A DNA stretch of 64,000 bases from Streptomyces sp. NBC_00582 (GTDB lineage: Bacteria; Actinomycetota; Actinomycetes; Streptomycetales; Streptomycetaceae). The position numbers were made by a program, and so were the translations under genes. The notes under the pieces are model-generated. The model did no database searches and had not been told where the DNA came from. It saw only the letters and a program-made list of their open reading frames with translations. The DNA is taken from assembly GCF_036345155.1 (NCBI RefSeq), contig NZ_CP107772.1, forward strand, positions 6,510,001-6,574,000. Direction: 5' to 3'. Position 1 is the stretch's first letter; the number at the start of each line of letters is the position of its first letter. Below are positions 1 to 11,300 of the stretch, piece by piece.

Positions 1-1
1 G

Positions 2-1186
2 TCAGCGCAGTGCGGTGACCAGGGCGCGGGTCACTTCCCGGGTGAGGGGGTCGCGCAGGTCCGGTGCGTCGACCCGTTCGACGCGTACGTCGGTGCAGTC
101 CACCCAGCTCGCGGCCTCGACCAGGGCTTCCGCGACCGCGGGGACGGTCTTGGGGCTTTCCAGGCTGACCTGGCGGGCGACCAGGGTGCTGCCCTCGCGG
201 GCCGGGTCGACGCGGCCCACGAGCCGGCCGCCGGCGAGGACCGGCATGGCGAAGTAGCCGTGGATCCGCTTGGGCTTGGGGACGTAGGCCTCCAGGCGGT
301 GGGTGAAGCCGAAGATGCGTTCGGTGCGGGCGCGTTCCCAGATGAGTGAGTCGAACGGGGACAGCAGGGTGGTGCGGTGGCGGCCGCGCGGGGGTGTCGC
401 GAGGGCCGTCGGGTCGGCCCAGGCCGGTTTGCCCCAGCCTTCGACGGTGACGGGGACCAGGCCGGAGTCGGCGATCACGGAGTCGACCTGTTCGCCCTTG
501 AGACGGTGGTAGTCGGCGATGTCCGCGCGGGTGCCGACGCCCAGGGACTGTCCGGCGAGGCGGACCAGGCGGCGCAGGCATTCGGTGTCGTCGAGGTCGT
601 CGTGCAGCAGGTCGGCGGGGACGGCGCGCTCGGCGAGGTCGTAGACCCGTTTCCAGCCGCGGCGCTCGACGCAGACGACTTCGCCGTACATGAGGGCGCG
701 TTCCACGGCGACCTTGGTGCCGGACCAGTCCCACCATTCGCTGGTCTTCTTGGCGCCGCCGAGTTCGGTGGCGGTGAGGGGGCCTTCGGTGCGGAGCTGT
801 TTGACGACCTGGTCGTAGGTGCCCTCGGGGAGGTGGTGGTTCCAGTGGGGGCGGCCGCGGTAGGCGCGGCGGCGGAAGGCGAAGTGGGGCCATTCCTCGA
901 TGGGGAGGATGCAGGCGGCGTGGGACCAGTACTCGAAGGCGTGGGTGTCCTTCCAGTAGGCGTCCTCGACGGTGGTCCGGCCGACGCGCCCGAGGCGGGC
1001 GTAGGGGATCAGTTCGTGGGAGCGGGCGAGGACGGAGATGGTGTCGAGTTGGACCGCGCCGAGGTGGCGGAGGATGCCGCGGACGCCGGCCTTGCGGTCG
1101 GGGGTGCCGAGGAAGCCCTGGGCGCGCAGGGCGATACGGCGGGCTTCGTCTGCGGAGAGCTCGGTGGCGGGGCGCGGGGTCGTCAT
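2..1186 (-). CDS. AlkX/YcaQ-like DNA glycosylase (winged-helix)
   Basis: The 394-residue protein fits the HTH_42/YcaQ-AlkZ family of DNA glycosylases, which unhook interstrand crosslinks or excise alkylated bases. Family landmarks are the N-terminal stretch ending in AVQLDTISVLAR and the C-terminal block LLSPFDSLIWERAR followed by YVPKPKRIHGYFAMPVL. QLD (Q46-D48) has the QxD form typical of the AlkX/YcaQ branch, not the QxQ form of AlkZ. The ATG at 1186 (MTTPRP) is preferred over an upstream in-frame start because family alignment begins near it. The stop codon lies at bases 2-4, so the gene is complete. The biochemical activity is inferred from the family. Confidence 0.85.
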   Translation of the reverse strand: MTTPRPATELSADEARRIALRAQGFLGTPDRKAGVRGILRHLGAVQLDTISVLARSHELIPYARLGRVGRTTVEDAYWKDTHAFEYWSHAACILPIEEWPHFAFRRRAYRGRPHWNHHLPEGTYDQVVKQLRTEGPLTATELGGAKKTSEWWDWSGTKVAVERALMYGEVVCVERRGWKRVYDLAERAVPADLLHDDLDDTECLRRLVRLAGQSLGVGTRADIADYHRLKGEQVDSVIADSGLVPVTVEGWGKPAWADPTALATPPRGRHRTTLLSPFDSLIWERARTERIFGFTHRLEAYVPKPKRIHGYFAMPVLAGGRLVGRVDPAREGSTLVARQVSLESPKTVPAVAEALVEAASWVDCTDVRVERVDAPDLRDPLTREVTRALVTALR

Positions 1187-1270
1187 GGCTCGCACGATAG
1201 GTGGTGGCACTGACAGTGCGGGGTGAGCTGGGCTTTCGTCCGGCGGGGCCGGGGTTGTGGCTGGTGGGGG

Positions 1271-1852
1271 TTACGGCGTCTGTCGTGCCGGAGGGGGCAG
1301 GTAGGGGGCCGCGGAGGGCAGGCCGAGGTCGCAGGGGAGGAGGGAGCCGACCCAGCAGTCGCGTCGTACGCCTTTGTTGTTGAGGGCTGCGCGGAGGGTG
1401 CCTTCGAGGGTGAAGCCGGCGTGTTGGGCGACCGCGCGGGAGGCGGTGTTGCCGACTTCGGCGCGCCATTCGACGCGGTCGACGGCGAGGTGGGTGAAGG
1501 CCCAGCGGGCGGCGGTGAGGGTGGCTTCGGTGGTGTAGCCGCGGCCGCGGTGTTCCTTGGCGGTCCAGAAGCCGATCTCGGCGGTGCCGAGGGAGCGCAT
1601 GGTGAGGCCGAGCATGCCGGTGAGGGTGCCGTCGGGGAGGAAGACGCCGAAGGTGTAGAGGGAGGCGTCGGTCCAGCCGTCGGGGGCGATCTGTTCGGTG
1701 AAGCTGCGGGCGTGTTCGGGGAGGTAGGGGGAGGGGATGGTGGTCCAGCGCTGGATGTCGGGGTCCTGGGCGGCGGTGTGGACGGCGTCGGTGTCCTGGG
1801 GGCCGACGGGGCGCAGGGTCAGGCGGTCGGTGGTGAGGGTGACGGGTTCCAT
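1271..1852 (-). CDS. GNAT family N-acetyltransferase (RimJ/RimL type)
   Basis: A 193-residue single-domain GNAT protein. It opens with the usual strand LTTDRLTLRPVGPQDTDAV. The acetyl-CoA pyrophosphate loop is RGRGYTTEA (about residues 97-105), followed by the RimJ/RimL-like segment VEWRAEVGNTASRAVAQHAGF. Such enzymes transfer acetyl from acetyl-CoA to protein N-termini or small amines; the substrate here cannot be read. It lies on the same strand as the glycosylase gene with an 84-base gap, so co-transcription is possible but not shown. Confidence 0.85.
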   Translation of the reverse strand: MEPVTLTTDRLTLRPVGPQDTDAVHTAAQDPDIQRWTTIPSPYLPEHARSFTEQIAPDGWTDASLYTFGVFLPDGTLTGMLGLTMRSLGTAEIGFWTAKEHRGRGYTTEATLTAARWAFTHLAVDRVEWRAEVGNTASRAVAQHAGFTLEGTLRAALNNKGVRRDCWVGSLLPCDLGLPSAAPYLPPPARQTP

Positions 1853-2218
1853 CGGGCGATTGTGGTGGGGGTCGGTGGGCGGGCGCCATCGGTTTGGGGG
1901 CGTGCCGGGTGGGTGGGTTCGTTCGGTTGTACGGTTTCGTTGTTCGTGCGTCCGGGGGTCCTGTCGGCGGCGTCGGTGGTGCGGGGTGTGAGCGGGTGAT
2001 CACGATTCGCGCAATTCGCGGGCCGGGGGCGGCACTATCGGCGGGGACCGGGCGTTGTCCTGTTTGAAGAAGATTTTGGCGCGTGTGCGCGACAGTGTGC
2101 GGTCCTCGTCACGGCAGGCCTCCCGGCGTGGCGGGGTCCTCGCATACGATGGCCGTTGCTCAGCGAGTCAAATGGAAACCGACCGTGCCAGGCCCGACCG
2201 GCAAGGAGACCAACCCCC
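1853..2218 (+). promoter_or_regulatory. secA upstream region
   Basis: These 366 bases between the divergent acetyltransferase and secA contain no credible gene. A TACGAT hexamer at 2145-2150 could be the -10 element for secA, but no good -35 sits at the right distance. A Shine-Dalgarno AAGGAG lies at 2203-2208, about 10 bases before the GTG start. Nothing else is recognised. Confidence 0.35.
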
Positions 2219-5062
<2,844 letters not shown>

Positions 5063-5078
5063 CCGCCGTGGAGTGTTG

Positions 5079-5110
5079 AGGGCCGGGTCACCTGGGGGTG
5101 GCCCGGCCCT
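5079..5110 (+). terminator. Terminator after secA
   Basis: A 14-bp hairpin with one G-U pair: AGGGCCGGGTCACC at 5079-5092 pairs with GGTGGCCCGGCCCT at 5097-5110, loop TGGG. It starts 17 bases after the secA stop and lies between convergent genes, so it may act in both directions. Confidence 0.75.
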
Positions 5111-5145
5111 TCGGCGTGGTGGGCGTGGGGGGTCGGGGGCGGTGT

Positions 5146-5655
5146 TCAGTCGTCCTGGGTGCGGGGCCTGCGGGGGCCGTCGAGTTCGACGGCGGTGCAG
5201 CGCCAGCGGTGGTCGGTGCCGAGTTCCAGGCGGAAGGCCATGGCGCGCAGGCGGTCACCGGTGCCGATGCGGGCGAAGGCCTCGATGGCGCCGTGGCGGG
5301 GGACGTAGTAGCCGATGTCCCGGATGGTGGGGCGGGTGCCGTGGGGGGCGCGCAGGGGGCCGCGTTCGGCGAGGTGGGCGAGGTCGTCGTAGGCGCTGCC
5401 CAGGGTGTGGCGGAGCATCGAGTGGACGGGGCGGTGGCCGCTGAGGACGGCGAGGAGGCGGTCGGCGAAGAGATCGGTGGGGCGGGGGCGGGCCGGGGGC
5501 GGGGTGGGGCGTTGGGGGCCGCGTGGGGCGGTCGTGGTGCGGGTCTGGCGGGTGCGGGGTGGGGTGGCGGCGGGGCGTCGGGGGTCGCGGCGGCCGGGTG
5601 GGCGGGTGTCGGCGGTGCCGGGGGCGGTGTGCGTCCTCGTCATGACCTTGTTCAT
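5146..5655 (-). CDS. Rv3235-family protein
   Basis: A 169-residue protein with a Pro/Arg/Thr-rich, probably disordered N-terminal 60 residues. A compact C-terminal domain (about 62-160) contains RLLAVLSGHRPVHSMLRHTLGSAYDDL and ends RLELGTDHRWRCTAVELDGPRR. This resembles the actinobacterial Rv3235 family often found next to secA; no biochemical role is known to me. It is convergent with secA. The start is uncertain: the ATG at 5655 or one at 5643 (MTRTHTAP), the latter with a close AAGG. Confidence 0.75.
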   Translation of the reverse strand: MNKVMTRTHTAPGTADTRPPGRRDPRRPAATPPRTRQTRTTTAPRGPQRPTPPPARPRPTDLFADRLLAVLSGHRPVHSMLRHTLGSAYDDLAHLAERGPLRAPHGTRPTIRDIGYYVPRHGAIEAFARIGTGDRLRAMAFRLELGTDHRWRCTAVELDGPRRPRTQDD

Positions 5656-5981
5656 CGTGTGCCCGTTCGGTCGACTTGATGGGTGGGCGGCTCCGACCTT
5701 CTACCGGTCGGTAACTTGCCGTGGTCGATCTTGTACGGGGTCGCGGTGGGTGAGGGCAAGGTGGCGGAGGGTCGCCACCGGGGTCGGGGGCGGTTCACCT
5801 ATCAGGGTGGCCGGAGGAGCGGAAAGGGCCGGTGGGGGCGGTGCGGGGGGTGAATTCCGAGGCGTGGGGTGGACGTCTTCCGGGGTGCGGGGAGGGGCCC
5901 GAAAGGGGACGGCCGCACGTATCCTGAAGGTCGTCCGGCCGACCGTCCGGGCCGATTCCGACGACGAAAGAGCGGCCAGCC
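5656..5981. promoter_or_regulatory. Divergent intergenic region with TACCG-CGGTA palindrome
   Basis: No gene is seen in these 326 bases between two divergent genes. The only conspicuous element is TACCGGTCGGTA at 5702-5713, an inverted repeat with arms TACCG/CGGTA and a two-base centre, resembling TetR-type half-sites. It lies nearer the Rv3235-type gene. No cognate regulator is adjacent, so the operator call is a guess. Confidence 0.3.
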
Positions 5982-6497
5982 ATGCGTGTCTACGTCCCTC
6001 TGACCCTCCCCGGCCTCGCCGAGGCGCACAAGACGGGGGAACTGGGATCGGGACCGCTCGTCGCCTACGCCGTCACGCCCGCGTTGCGCGAGTGGTATCT
6101 GTCCGACGACATCGAGGAGCTGGAGTACGCGGCGCTGAGCCGGGCCGCGCTCGCCTCGCTGCGGCTGCTCGCGGCGGACCCGGACGCTCCGCGCAGGCGG
6201 GTCGTGGTCGCCGTCGACGTACCCGACCGTGCGACCGAGGTGGACCCGGACCGGGGGCTGGATCCGGCGGCGCTCGGTGAGACGCGGGTGTCGGGGGGCG
6301 TACGGCTGGCCAAGGCGGCCTCGGTGCACGTGGACGCCGGGGACGCGGAGGCGGACGTCGCCGCGGCGGCGCGGGCGCTCGGGGCGGCGGACGGCGGGGA
6401 CGACGACGCGCAGTTCGTCGTGGACGGGGCCGAGGACCACGAGCTGCTGTGGTTCGCCACCCAGGAGATCGCGAACCTGGTGGGCGCGGGGGACTGA
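5982..6497 (+). CDS. DUF6912-like hypothetical protein
   Basis: A 171-residue cytoplasmic protein starting MRVYVPLTLPGLAEAH, which matches my memory of the actinobacterial DUF6912 family. It has no transmembrane segment or known catalytic motif. The C-terminal third holds an acidic stretch (GGDDDAQFVVDGAEDHELLWFATQEI). AAAGAG lies about 10 bases before the ATG. The HAD hydrolase gene follows on the same strand, but a possible separate promoter lies between them. Function unknown. Confidence 0.7.
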   Translation: MRVYVPLTLPGLAEAHKTGELGSGPLVAYAVTPALREWYLSDDIEELEYAALSRAALASLRLLAADPDAPRRRVVVAVDVPDRATEVDPDRGLDPAALGETRVSGGVRLAKAASVHVDAGDAEADVAAAARALGAADGGDDDAQFVVDGAEDHELLWFATQEIANLVGAGD

Positions 6498-6527
6498 GCC
6501 CGCCGGCACCGGGACCGGCGTCCGCTC

Positions 6528-6554
6528 TTGATTGTCGGTGCGGGCGGGTACGTT
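6528..6554 (+). promoter_or_regulatory. Candidate leaderless promoter of HAD gene
   Basis: TTGATT (6528-6533) and TACGTT (6549-6554) are separated by 15 bases. A start seven bases past the -10 would coincide with the ATG at 6561, giving a leaderless mRNA; no Shine-Dalgarno is visible there. The short spacer keeps confidence low. Confidence 0.35.
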
Positions 6555-6560
6555 TGCTGC

Positions 6561-7232
6561 ATGGGGAAGCAGCAGGTGGCGGCGCACATCGTCTGGGACT
6601 GGAACGGGACGCTGCTCAACGACAACGACGCGATCATAGGCGCGACGAACGCGGCGTTCGCGGAGCTCGGGCTGGAGCCGCTGACGCTGGAGCGGTACCG
6701 CGCGCTGTACTGCGTGCCGGTGCCGAAGTTCTACGAGCGGCTCATGGGGCGGCTGCCGACGGACGTCGAGTGGGAGCTCATGGACGAGATCTTCCACCGG
6801 TACTACGCGGAGCACCGGGTGCGGTGCGGGCTCACCGAGGGGGCGGTGGAGCTGCTCGCGGGATGGCGTTCGGCGGGGCACAGCCAGTCCCTGCTGAGCA
6901 TGTACGTGCACGAGGAACTGGTGCCGGTGGTGCGGGGCTTCGGGATCGAGCCGCACTTCGTACGGGTGGACGGGCGGGTGGGGCCGTCGGGGGGCAGCAA
7001 GGCGGAGCACATGGTGCGGCATCTCGCCGCGCTGGGGAAGTCGGTGGAGCCCGCCCGGACCGTGGTCATCGGGGACGCGGCCGACGACGCGGTGGCGGCG
7101 CTGCACGCGGGCGTGCGGGCGGTGCTCTACACCGGCGGTTCGCACAGCCGGGCGAGCCTGGAGGAGGTGGGCGTACCGGTGGTGGACTCGCTCGCGGAAG
7201 CGGTGGAGGTGGCCTCACGGGCGGCCGCGTGA
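6561..7232 (+). CDS. HAD-superfamily hydrolase
   Basis: A 223-residue HAD protein of the phosphoglycolate-phosphatase-like type. Motif I is WDWNGTLLN, with the expected nucleophile D13; the usual D+2 general acid is Asn15. A later motif IV is VIGDAADDAVAAL, with Mg2+-binding Asp residues. A helical cap follows motif I. The substrate is unknown and dephosphorylation is inferred from the fold. The ATG at 6561 (MGKQQVAAHIVWDW) is preferred to an in-frame upstream start because the fold begins there and a promoter-like element directly precedes it. Confidence 0.85.
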   Translation: MGKQQVAAHIVWDWNGTLLNDNDAIIGATNAAFAELGLEPLTLERYRALYCVPVPKFYERLMGRLPTDVEWELMDEIFHRYYAEHRVRCGLTEGAVELLAGWRSAGHSQSLLSMYVHEELVPVVRGFGIEPHFVRVDGRVGPSGGSKAEHMVRHLAALGKSVEPARTVVIGDAADDAVAALHAGVRAVLYTGGSHSRASLEEVGVPVVDSLAEAVEVASRAAA

Positions 7233-7233
7233 C

Positions 7234-7266
7234 GGTGCGGCGCCCTCGGGGAGCCGGCGCCGCACC
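7234..7266. terminator. Bidirectional terminator
   Basis: GGTGCGGCGCC (7234-7244) pairs with GGCGCCGCACC (7256-7266), an 11-bp stem with an 11-base loop. It lies between the convergent HAD and DJ-1/PfpI genes. Confidence 0.65.
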
Positions 7267-7275
7267 CGGGAAAGG

Positions 7276-7842
7276 TCAGTCCGCCGGGGTCTTCGCGCGC
7301 AGCACCTTCAGGAACGCGCGCATCCAGGCCGGATGGTCGGGCCAGGCGCGCGAGGAGACGAGGGTGCCGTCGACCACGGCGTCGGTGTCCTGGAAGGTGG
7401 CGCCGGCGCTCTGCATGTCGAACTCCAGCGCGGGATAGGCGGTGACCCGGCGACCGCTCAGCGCGTCGGCGGCCGCGGTGACCAGGGGGCCGTGGCAGAT
7501 CTGGGCGACGGGCTTGTCGGCGTCGAAGAACGACTTGAGGATCTTGCGGAGTTCGGGGTCGTTGCGCAGGTACTCGGGGGCGCGGCCGCCGGGGATGACG
7601 ACGGCGGCGTACTGGCCGGGGTCGACCTCGGAGAAGGCGAGGTCGGCGGGCCAGGTGTAGCCGGGTTTCTCGGTGTAGGTGTCGAAGCCGGGTTCGAAGT
7701 CGTGGACGACGAACCGGAGCTTCTTGCGGGTGGGGGCGGCGATGTGGACCTCGTAGCCCTCCTCGAGCAGGCGCTGGTAGGGGTAGAGGACTTCCAGGGA
7801 CTCCGCTGCGTCGCCGGTGACGATGAGGATCTTCGCGGGCAT
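7276..7842 (-). CDS. DJ-1/PfpI family protein (class I glutamine amidotransferase fold)
   Basis: A 188-residue DJ-1/PfpI-superfamily protein. The nucleophile elbow is AQICHGPL with Cys116-His117, and the conserved loop VVIPGGRAPEYLR precedes it. Glu14 or Glu17 in the N-terminal loop (AAESLEV) would be the residue that acidifies the cysteine. Members include chaperone/deglycase-like proteins and intracellular PfpI-type peptidases; the sequence does not decide between them. Rev-strand context: an AAGGAG-like Shine-Dalgarno sits in front of the ATG (7842). Confidence 0.85.
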   Translation of the reverse strand: MPAKILIVTGDAAESLEVLYPYQRLLEEGYEVHIAAPTRKKLRFVVHDFEPGFDTYTEKPGYTWPADLAFSEVDPGQYAAVVIPGGRAPEYLRNDPELRKILKSFFDADKPVAQICHGPLVTAAADALSGRRVTAYPALEFDMQSAGATFQDTDAVVDGTLVSSRAWPDHPAWMRAFLKVLRAKTPAD

Positions 7843-8371
7843 GGGGCGGCTCCTTCCTCGCGGGCGCTGTCAGCCTCAGGGTCCCTCCGCGGCCGTACCG
7901 GCGTCGACCTCTGCGTCCCCACCCCCGGTTCCCCGCCGCCGCCCCTGTGCAGAACGTCAAAGTTCTGGCCCCTGTTTTGTACACATACGGCTCATGACGG
8001 GGCCCGGGTGGGGAGCGATAGCCTTGGTGGCGTGATCAGCGCGATAGCTCGCGGGGGTTCTGTTGCCCCTGCCCTGCGCCCGGTGTGTGCGGACCATCTC
8101 CGCGGCCGGGCGGCGGACGCTGGTCCTTGCGGGCGGGACAGGGGCGCAAGGGGCCCCAGGACGCCGTACACACCCGGGGACAGCGCGGCGCGGAGAGCAG
8201 CGTCACACCTCGTGGTGGTGTCGAGAATGGCCGATAACCCCCCGCTCATCTCACCTTGCGGCATAGCGTCGGAGCGGACCGGAGACCCCGGGCCGTGGCG
8301 TCGAGCCGCAAGGGAAGACACCGTACTTCCTTCTACGTCACGCAACGGCGCGCGACAGGAGTCAGAGGACA
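7843..8371 (+). other. Long non-coding leader/intergenic before glutamate dehydrogenase
   Basis: No convincing gene is seen in these 529 bases. Several inverted repeats are visible: CAGAAC/GTTCTG (7950-7955, 7962-7967), GGCCCC/GGGGCC (7967-7972, 7999-8004) and CCTTGCG/CGCAAGG (8125-8131, 8145-8151). The octamer GCGATAGC occurs twice near 8016 and 8040. A Shine-Dalgarno-like AGAGGA precedes the ATG at 8372. The length and structure suggest a regulated 5' leader, but no known riboswitch is recognised. Confidence 0.4.
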
Positions 8372-11300
8372 ATGCAGACCAAGCTGGACGAAGCCAAGGC
8401 CGAGCTGCTCGAGAGGGCGGCGCGGGTCGCTGAGAACAGCCCGGTCGGGGGGTACCTACCGACTGGGACGACGAGCGAGGGCACTGCGGGCACCCCGGAC
8501 CATGACGCCCTCCTCGCGTTCCTCCAGCGCTACTACCTGCACACCGCCCCGGAGGACCTCAAGGACCGCGACCCGGTCGATGTCTTCGGAGCCGCTCTCT
8601 CCCACTACCGGCTCGCCGAGAACCGGCCGCAGGGAACCGCCAACGTCAGGGTCCACACGCCGACCGTCGAGGAGAACGGCTGGACCTGCAGCCACTCCGT
8701 CGTCGAGGTCGTCACCGACGACATGCCCTTCCTCGTCGACTCCGTCACCAACGAGCTGACCCGCCAGGGGCGCGGCATCCACCTCGTCGTGCACCCGCAG
8801 GTGCTGGTGCGCCGCGATGTGACCGGCAGGCTCATCGAGGTGCTGGGCGGCGTGCACTCCGGTGTTCTTCCGCACGACGCGCACGTCGAGTCGTGGATCC
8901 ACGTCGAGATGGACCGCGAGACCGACCGCGCCGACCTCAAGCAGGTCACCGCCGACCTGCTGCGGGTCCTCTCCGACGTCCGGGAGGCCGTCGAGGACTG
9001 GGAGAAGATGCGGGACTCGGCGCTGCGGATCGCCGACGGTCTCGTCGAGGAGCCCACACCCGGCGATCTTGCCTCCGCCGACGTCGAGGAGGCGCGGGAG
9101 CTGCTGCGCTGGCTCGCCGCCGACCACTTCACCTTCCTCGGCTACCGCGAGTATCAGCTCCGTGAGGACGACTCCCTCGCGGCCGTGCCCGGCACCGGCC
9201 TCGGCATCCTGCGCGCCGACCCGCAACACGCCGGTGAGGACGCCCACCCCGTCAGCCCGTCGTTCGAGCGGCTGCCCGCCGACGCCCGCGCCAAGGCCCG
9301 TGAGCACAAGCTGCTCGTGATGACCAAGGCCAACAGCCGGGCCACCGTGCACCGGCCGTCGTACCTCGACTACGTCGGGGTGAAGAAGTTCGACGCCGAA
9401 GGGAACGTCGTCGGGGAGCGCCGCTTCCTCGGACTGTTCTCCTCGGCCGCCTACACCGAGTCCGTGATGCGGGTCCCCGTCGTGCGGCGCAAGGTCGAGG
9501 CCGTCCTGACGGGTGCCGGGTTCTCGCCCAACAGCCACGACGGACGCGACCTGCTCCAGATCATGGAGACCTACCCGCGCGACGAGCTCTTCCAGACGCC
9601 GGTCGACGAACTGCGCTCCATCGTCACCTCGGTGCTGTACCTGCAGGAGCGGCGCAGGCTGCGGCTGTACCTGCGGCAGGACGAGTACGGGCGCTACTAC
9701 TCGGCGCTCGTCTACCTGCCCCGCGACCGCTACACCACCGGCGTCCGGCTGCGGATCATCGACATCCTCAAGGAGGAGCTCGGCGGCACCAGCGTCGACT
9801 TCACCGCCTGGAACACCGAGTCGATCCTGTCGCGGCTGCACTTCGTGGTGCGGGTCGCGCCGGGCACCGAGCTGCCCGAGCTGTCCGAGTCCGACAAGGA
9901 CCGCATCGAGGCCCGTCTCGTCGAGGCCGCCCGGTCCTGGGCGGACGCGTTCTCCGAGGCGCTCACCGCCGAACTCGGCGAGGAGCGGGCCGCCGAGCTG
10001 CTGCGCCGCTACACCAACGCCTTCACCGAGGGCTACAAGGCCGACCACACCCCGCGCGCCGCGGTCGCCGACCTCGTCCACCTCGAACGGCTCACCGAGG
10101 AGCAGAACTTCTCCCTCAGCCTGTACGAGCCGGTGGGCGCCGCGCCCGACGAGCGCCGCTTCAAGATCTACCGCAAGGGCGACGCGATCTCCCTGTCGGC
10201 GGTGCTGCCGGTGCTGAACCGGCTCGGTGTCGAGGTGATCGACGAGCGGCCGTACGAGCTGCGCTGCTCGGACCGGTCGGTGTCCTGGATCTACGACTTC
10301 GGGCTGCGCATCCCCAAGGCGCTGGGCGGCGGCACCACCGATCTGCTCGGCGACGACGGCCGTGAGCGGTTCCAGGACGCGTTCGCCGCGACCTGGACCG
10401 GCCAGGCGGAGAACGACGGGTTCAACGCGCTGGTGCTGGGCGCCGGGCTGAACTGGCGGCAGGCGATGGTGCTGCGCGCCTACGCCAAGTACCTGCGGCA
10501 GGCCGGGTCCACGTTCAGCCAGGACTACATGGAGGACACCCTCCGTACGAACGTCCACACCACCCGGCTCCTGGTCTCCCTGTTCGAGGCGCGGATGTCG
10601 CCGGGCCGGCAGCGGGCCGGGCTGGAGATCGTCGACGCGCTCCTGGAGGAGCTCGACGCGGCGCTCGACCAGGTGGCCTCGCTCGACGAGGACCGGATCC
10701 TCAGGTCCTTCCTGACGGTCATCAAGGCGACCCTGCGCACCAACTTCTTCCAGACCGGCAAGGGCGGCACGCCGCACGCGTACGTGTCGATGAAGTTCGA
10801 CCCGCAGGCCATCCCTGACCTGCCGGCGCCGCGGCCGGCGTTCGAGATCTGGGTGTACTCGCCCCGCGTGGAGGGCGTGCACCTCCGGTTCGGGAAGGTC
10901 GCGCGCGGCGGTCTGCGCTGGTCGGACCGCAGGGAGGACTTCCGCACGGAGATCCTCGGCCTGGTCAAGGCGCAGATGGTGAAGAACACCGTCATCGTGC
11001 CGGTCGGCGCCAAGGGCGGCTTCGTCGCCAAGCAGCTCCCCGACCCGGGCGTGGACCGCGACGCCTGGCTCGCCGAGGGCATCGCCAGCTACCGCACCTT
11101 CATCTCGGCGCTGCTCGACATCACCGACAACATGGTCGCCGGGGAGGTCGTGCCGCCGGCCGACGTCGTACGGCACGACGAGGACGACACCTACCTGGTG
11201 GTCGCCGCCGACAAGGGCACGGCGACGTTCTCCGACATCGCCAACGAGGTCGCCGGGTCGTACGGCTTCTGGCTGGGGGACGCGTTCGCCTCCGGCGGCT

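Noticed and set aside
8039..8433. Small gene upstream of glutamate dehydrogenase
   Set aside because: The frame has biased composition, no recognisable domain, no good ribosome site, and would overlap the dehydrogenase start.
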